This document shows, in pieces, positions 60,096 to 64,000 of a stretch of 64,000 bases of DNA (positions are counted from its first letter, which is position 1; every line of letters starts with the position of its first letter). The position numbers and the translations under genes are program-made. This stretch comes from Amphiplicatus metriothermophilus (lineage in GTDB: Bacteria > Pseudomonadota > Alphaproteobacteria > Caulobacterales > Parvularculaceae), in contig NZ_FZQA01000001.1 of NCBI RefSeq assembly GCF_900199215.1, forward strand, positions 868,001-932,000, written 5' to 3'. Below the pieces are notes generated by a model. That model was not told where the DNA came from, did no database searches, and saw nothing but the letters and a program-made list of their open reading frames with translations.

Positions 60096-61898
60096 ATGAG
60101 CGAAACGCTTACGCGAGAGCTTCATCGAGCGGCCGCGCTTTTTCAAGCCGGTGATTACGCCAAAGCTCTTGCTCTGTGCGAAGCGGTTTTGAAAGCCGCG
60201 CCGCGGAATGCGGAGGCGCTTCACCTCAAGGCCATGGCGCTTGGACGGCTAGGCCGGATCGAGGAAGCGGAGACGATCTTCCACGCGGTTTTGAAGATCC
60301 ATCCCCGGAAGGCGGCTGTCTTGAGCAATCTGGGAAACGCGATGGCGGCCGCAGGGCGCCATCGCGATGCGATTAGCGCTTATCGTGAAGCGACTGAGTT
60401 GGAGCCGCATTTCGCCAACGCTTGGTACAATCTAGCAAGCGCGCTGATGGCGGAAGGCGATCTTGCTGGCGCGTTTGATGCGCTCACGCAAGTCGTTCGG
60501 CTGCAGCCCGACAGCGCGAAGGCGCGGAATAATCTGGGCGTAGTGCTAAGGCGCTTGGATCGTCCGCAGGAGGCGATCGAGGCGTTCACGGCGGCGTTGC
60601 GGATCGACGCGCATTACACGTCGGCGCTTATCAATCGCGGCAAGACGCTGCGGGAGCGGGGGGACACCGAAGCTGCGCTGCGTGATCTCAGGCGTGCAGT
60701 CGCTGCGGCGCCAAAATCTGCGGAAGCTCATTATGAGCTTGCCAACGCCTTACGTGCGGCAGGCGATATCGATCAGGCGAGGGCCTGTTATTTACGGGCT
60801 TTGTCGATCGCGCCGGACGCCGTCGAGATTCATGCCGATCTGGCCCGGATGTTATGGGAGGCCGGATGGAAAGATCGGTTTCTTGCCGTGCTGGACGCTC
60901 GCCTCGCGCAAAACCCGACGCTAGGGCTCTTGGCGTTGCGTGCTGATCTGGCGTTTCGCAGCGGCGACATTCATGGATCTGAAGAGGCGGCGCTGCGCCT
61001 GCTGGAGCAGTCGGCGGTTGCGCTAGGCGCGATCCGATTGGCTAGAATCCGCCGAATGCAGGAACGGCACGAGGAAGCTGCCTCTCTAGCAGAGAAGGCC
61101 CTCGCCGCTGTGCCGGGCGATTTTCTGGTCCGGCATGAATACGCGGAAGCGCTGCTTGCCGCCGGCCAAGCGACGAAAGCCGTCGAGACGTTGGCATGTT
61201 CGCCGCCACGGGCCCACCTGCAGAAACATCTGGCTTTGCAAGCCTTGGCGTTGAGAGCCGCAGGCGACCTCTCGTATCGCCGGCTTTATGACTATGATCG
61301 TTTTGTCGCCACCATATGTATAGATCCGCCTTCTGGATATGCGTCGGTCCATGAGTTTAATGCGGCCCTTTACGAGGCGCTGAAGCCATTGCATCGTGCG
61401 GCCAAGACCCGCCCCATCGACCAAACCCTCTATGGCGGGTCTCAATCCTTCGGCCGGTTATGGGATCAGCCAGATCCGGCGATTCAGGGGCTCAAACGGG
61501 CCCTCTTGGCTGCGGCGCGCAAATACGTTCGGCAACTGCCGAAGGATCCGACCCACCCTTTTCTGGCGGCCAAGACCGAAACGTTGCGTTGTGTGGGGTC
61601 ATGGTCAGTGATCCTTGAGTCTGGGGGCGGACATGTCGACCATATTCATCCTCAGGGGTGGGTGAGCGCCAGCTATTACGTGCAGATCCCGACCGAAGTT
61701 TCGGCCGCCGGAACAAGAGCTGGTTGCCTGCGCTTGGGCGGCTCTGGGGTCGCAGGGCTGAACCTGCCGCCGGAGCGCTGGTTCAGGCCGATCCCCGGCA
61801 CGGTGGTGTTCTTCCCCTCTTACATCTGGCACGGGGTGGAGCCGTTCACGGCGTCCGAGCCCCGTGTGACCGCGCCCTTCGATCTGGCCCCGGCCTAG
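60096..61898 (+). CDS. TPR protein with C-terminal 2OG-Fe(II) oxygenase-like domain
   Basis: A 600-residue cytoplasmic protein. Residues 5-250 are seven or so canonical TPR units (AAALFQAGDYAKALALCEAV; AWYNLASALMAEGDLAGAFD; AEAHYELANALRAAGDIDQA), followed by degenerate repeats to about 390. The last 110 residues match the putative 2OG-Fe(II) oxygenase family PF13759: HVDHIHPQGWVSASYYVQIP with candidate iron ligands at H513/D515 or H516/H518, then WHGVEPF (H579) and an arginine in PRVTAPF. Such proteins often lie beside TonB-dependent receptors in Caulobacterales and Sphingomonadales, as here. The substrate, perhaps a protein or peptide, is unknown. Confidence 0.87.
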   Translation: MSETLTRELHRAAALFQAGDYAKALALCEAVLKAAPRNAEALHLKAMALGRLGRIEEAETIFHAVLKIHPRKAAVLSNLGNAMAAAGRHRDAISAYREATELEPHFANAWYNLASALMAEGDLAGAFDALTQVVRLQPDSAKARNNLGVVLRRLDRPQEAIEAFTAALRIDAHYTSALINRGKTLRERGDTEAALRDLRRAVAAAPKSAEAHYELANALRAAGDIDQARACYLRALSIAPDAVEIHADLARMLWEAGWKDRFLAVLDARLAQNPTLGLLALRADLAFRSGDIHGSEEAALRLLEQSAVALGAIRLARIRRMQERHEEAASLAEKALAAVPGDFLVRHEYAEALLAAGQATKAVETLACSPPRAHLQKHLALQALALRAAGDLSYRRLYDYDRFVATICIDPPSGYASVHEFNAALYEALKPLHRAAKTRPIDQTLYGGSQSFGRLWDQPDPAIQGLKRALLAAARKYVRQLPKDPTHPFLAAKTETLRCVGSWSVILESGGGHVDHIHPQGWVSASYYVQIPTEVSAAGTRAGCLRLGGSGVAGLNLPPERWFRPIPGTVVFFPSYIWHGVEPFTASEPRVTAPFDLAPA

Positions 61899-61916
61899 CC
61901 TTGCAACCGGGCGTCG

Positions 61917-62006
61917 TTAACCGCGCGATAACGGCGGTTAATGGCAGGTTAAAGCCGGCGCGCAATTATGTTGCGCAAATGTAACGCCGTTCAAATTGCT
62001 GGCGTT
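61917..62006. promoter_or_regulatory. Three inverted repeats between the TPR-oxygenase and receptor genes
   Basis: TTAACCGC (61917-61924) pairs with GCGGTTAA (61934-61941). GCGCAA (61960-61965) pairs with TTGCGC (61971-61976). AACGCC (61983-61988) pairs with GGCGTT (62001-62006). The first, 19 bases after the TPR-oxygenase stop, could end that transcript, though it has no T-run. The other two lie 210-230 to 180-203 bases before the receptor ATG and may be operators. A TTGACG at 62023 could be a -35 box but no good -10 is at the right distance. Confidence 0.5.
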
Positions 62007-62185
62007 CCGCGATGCAACTTGGTTGACGCATTCATGACGCAGACAATACGCTCCGCGACAACTGCGCTGGTCTCGCGCGGGCGCGGCCGCTTCGGGGAAG
62101 CTTGTCCCGAGGCGGTCGGGCGATTGCTTCTGGGGATGCGATCGTTCGCCCGTGGCGCGGCGTGAGTTTAGCTCGGAGGGAAAAA

Positions 62186-64000
62186 ATGAAATCCACTAAT
62201 CTGGCGGGGCGTCTTATGCGCTCCACAATCCTGACGGGCGTGGCGGCTGTAACCGCTATGCCGGCGTTCGCTCAGGATGAAACTACGGGCGATCGAATCG
62301 TTGTGACCGGCTCGCGGATTGCGCGCCAGGATCTCGCCGCTCCTAGCCCGCTCACGACGGTCGATTCTGCTGCGCTCCAAATTGTCGCGATCACGAACAC
62401 GGAAGATTTCCTGAATGATCTTCCGCAATTGATCCCGTCTTTCGACTCCACTTCGAACAACCCCGGCGACGGGACGGCGCGTTTGTCGCTGCGAGGGCTA
62501 GGCGCGAACCGCACATTGATTCTGCTGGACGGCAAGCGCATGGTCGCCGAGGGAATCAGCCAGATCGTCGACGTCAACAATATCCCTGCTGCATTGGTCG
62601 AGCGTATTGAGGTTGTGACGGGCGGCGCCTCGGCGGTGTACGGCTCCGACGCTGTCGCGGGCGTTGTGAACTACATCCTCAAGGACGATTTCCAAGGGTT
62701 GGAAGTCAACGCCGATTACAAGGTGACGGGCAAGGGCGACGCGCAAACCCTCAATCTATCCGCGGTAATGGGCGGCGACTTCGCCGACGGTCGCGGCAAC
62801 GCCGTGATGGCCGTTAGCTACACCGATCGCAAGCCGCTGCTTCAGGGCGAGCGCGATTTCTCGTTCTTCTCCAACAACGACCTCGGGCCGGGCCAGCCCT
62901 TCGGCGAAACGGGCAGCTCGAATGTGCCAGGTACCCGCTTCCGCCCCGGCAGCGGTCCTAGCAATTTCGATTGGACGCCGCTCATCGGCTCGTCGCTGCC
63001 GCCAGAGTGCGCGTTGAACGTATGCTCGGGCGCGTTCATTAATGACGCGGGCGAGCTGAGGGGCCTCCGTTTCGGCTCCGCCGACGACCCGGCGAGCGAT
63101 CTCTACAACTATGCTCCGACCAACTACCTGCAGCTTCCGCAGGAGCGCTACAACATCAGCGCATTCGCCACTTATGAGATCGCCGACGGCGTCGAGGCTT
63201 ATGCGCGGGGCATTTTCTCGCACGTGCTGGTCGATTCGCAGCTCGCTCCGACACCGGCTGGTTTGACCTTCAGCATTCAGGAGGATAACCCCTTCGTATT
63301 CGGGCCGAGTGCGGTCCCGGGCGCGCAAGATCTCGCCGTCCTTCTCCAGAATTGCGCCACATGCCAGCTTGGCGACACTAACGGCGACGGGCTCAACGAG
63401 TTTCTTTTCCGGACAAACCGTCGCTATCAGGAACTCGGACCGCGCAATAGCCTGCGCGACACCAACACGTTCTTGGTAGGCGGGGGTCTGCGTGGCGAAT
63501 TCGCCAATAACTGGCAGTGGGATGTTTACGCCCAATACGGCCGCTCCGCTGTGTTGCAGTCGCAGACAGGTAACATCTCGATCTCCGCGATCACGGATGC
63601 GGTGTTTGAAGGGCGCGCCAATATCTTCGGCGGGCCCAACAGCTTGCAGCCGGATATCGCCGAAGAAGTCTCCCGCACCGGCATGATCAATTCGATCACC
63701 GAAACGGTTCAGGTGCTCGGAACGATCAACGGCGAGTTTGAACAGGTTCAATCGCCGCTCGCTGACAAACCGGTCGCTTTCGCTTTCGGCGTCGAATATC
63801 GCGAAGAGGCCTCCTTGCAGCAGCCCGACTCGGTGCTTGGCCCCGACGTGGCCGGCTTCAACCAGTCGGTCTTCGTGCAGGGACGTTATGACGTCTACGA
63901 AGCCTTCATGGAGACGGACATTCCGCTCGTGACGGGTCAGCCTTTCGTTGAGAGCTTCAGCGTCAATGGCGGCTACCGTTATTCCGACTATTCAACGGTG
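62186..64000 (+). CDS. TonB-dependent outer-membrane receptor (C-terminally cut by window end)
   Basis: 605 codons are present and the frame is open at the right edge. The ATG at 62186 follows GGAGGG (62175-62180). A signal peptide (cleavage near AFAQ) is followed by a TonB-box-like DRIVVTGSRI and a plug domain: LRGLGANRTLILLDGKRMV, VDVNNIPAALVERIEVVTGG and ASAVYGSDAVAGVVNYILKD. Barrel strands begin near 170, with extracellular loops containing a CALNVC and a CATC pair. The GSRI start and the plug type are those of the large receptor families of Caulobacterales and Sphingomonadales that import oligosaccharides, peptides or other nutrients. The ligand may relate to the adjacent oxygenase protein. 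Confidence 0.93.
   Translation, partial: MKSTNLAGRLMRSTILTGVAAVTAMPAFAQDETTGDRIVVTGSRIARQDLAAPSPLTTVDSAALQIVAITNTEDFLNDLPQLIPSFDSTSNNPGDGTARLSLRGLGANRTLILLDGKRMVAEGISQIVDVNNIPAALVERIEVVTGGASAVYGSDAVAGVVNYILKDDFQGLEVNADYKVTGKGDAQTLNLSAVMGGDFADGRGNAVMAVSYTDRKPLLQGERDFSFFSNNDLGPGQPFGETGSSNVPGTRFRPGSGPSNFDWTPLIGSSLPPECALNVCSGAFINDAGELRGLRFGSADDPASDLYNYAPTNYLQLPQERYNISAFATYEIADGVEAYARGIFSHVLVDSQLAPTPAGLTFSIQEDNPFVFGPSAVPGAQDLAVLLQNCATCQLGDTNGDGLNEFLFRTNRRYQELGPRNSLRDTNTFLVGGGLRGEFANNWQWDVYAQYGRSAVLQSQTGNISISAITDAVFEGRANIFGGPNSLQPDIAEEVSRTGMINSITETVQVLGTINGEFEQVQSPLADKPVAFAFGVEYREEASLQQPDSVLGPDVAGFNQSVFVQGRYDVYEAFMETDIPLVTGQPFVESFSVNGGYRYSDYSTV

Noticed and set aside
61968-62165. Possible 65-codon gene upstream of the TonB receptor
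   Set aside because: Overlaps the inverted repeats and promoter region, has no ribosome-binding site and no protein-like pattern.
1-64000. tRNA or rRNA genes, CRISPR arrays, insertion sequences or prophage
   Set aside because: No cloverleaf-like sequences, spaced direct repeats, transposase or phage genes were seen on either strand.

Overview
The window is a gene-dense, high-GC (judged by eye) chromosomal segment of an alphaproteobacterium. This is supported by the rpoN-hpf arrangement next to the LPS-transport genes lptC-lptA-lptB, a class I lysyl-tRNA synthetase, DUF2849 and DUF934 proteins inside the sulfite-reduction operon, a phasin with a PhaR-like site, a PrkA/YeaH/SpoVR cluster and a TonB-dependent receptor. 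Together with the M56-M23 fusion peptidase, these features point loosely to the Hyphomonadaceae/Parvularculaceae side of the class. That placement is inference. No rRNA, tRNA, CRISPR, IS element or prophage is visible.

Layout. 1-5863: a leftward run TTC38-like / RNase D-like / lptC / lptA / lptB / rpoN / hpf (hpf cut by the window edge). 5999-12800: a Bax-inhibitor-like membrane protein, rsmB, YbjN-like protein, serine hydrolase, MltB-type transglycosylase and phasin. 12808-20568: ArsC/Spx-like protein, cystathionine beta-synthase and mnmC leftward, with a divergent trans-sulfuration lyase and an M14 peptidase. 20885-28748: AGCS symporter; BlaI repressor with an M56/M23 membrane peptidase; alpha/beta hydrolase; VOC protein; two glycosyltransferases. 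28757-33274: infC (apparently starting at ATA), TerB-like protein, class I lysS, 1-Cys peroxiredoxin, then an 879-base stretch with no gene I can support. 33275-38238: prkA-yeaH-spoVR. 38267-52667: prephenate dehydrogenase/hisC, methyltransferase, gloB, SLC13 permease, TPR protein, DUF952, pyrD, MATE pump, DUF2270, PNPOx-like protein, hisI, cysS, DUF389 protein and an IscU/NifU-like scaffold. 52938-59365: a GcvA-type LysR regulator divergent from cysG-DUF2849-GST-cysI-DUF934-cysH. 59358-64000: a secreted protein, a TPR/2OG-Fe(II)-oxygenase protein and a truncated TonB-dependent receptor.

Main themes are sulfur metabolism (reverse trans-sulfuration at 13-18 kb, sulfate/sulfite reduction at 54-59 kb), envelope biogenesis and surveillance (lpt genes, MltB, BlaI/M56-M23, glycosyltransferases) and stress or stationary-phase functions (rpoN, hpf, phasin, prkA cluster).

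The most unusual signal is not a gene. Six intergenic spaces between 30.0 and 49.7 kb carry arrays of diverged 7-base units related to GGTTGCA, facing inward from both ends. Five of the abutting start codons (terB-like, lysS, yeaH, gloB, hisI) have no evident Shine-Dalgarno sequence. Other regulatory candidates are a paired BlaI operator, a cluster of AGAAWTTCT palindromes in front of cysG, and a two-copy operator in front of the AGCS symporter.
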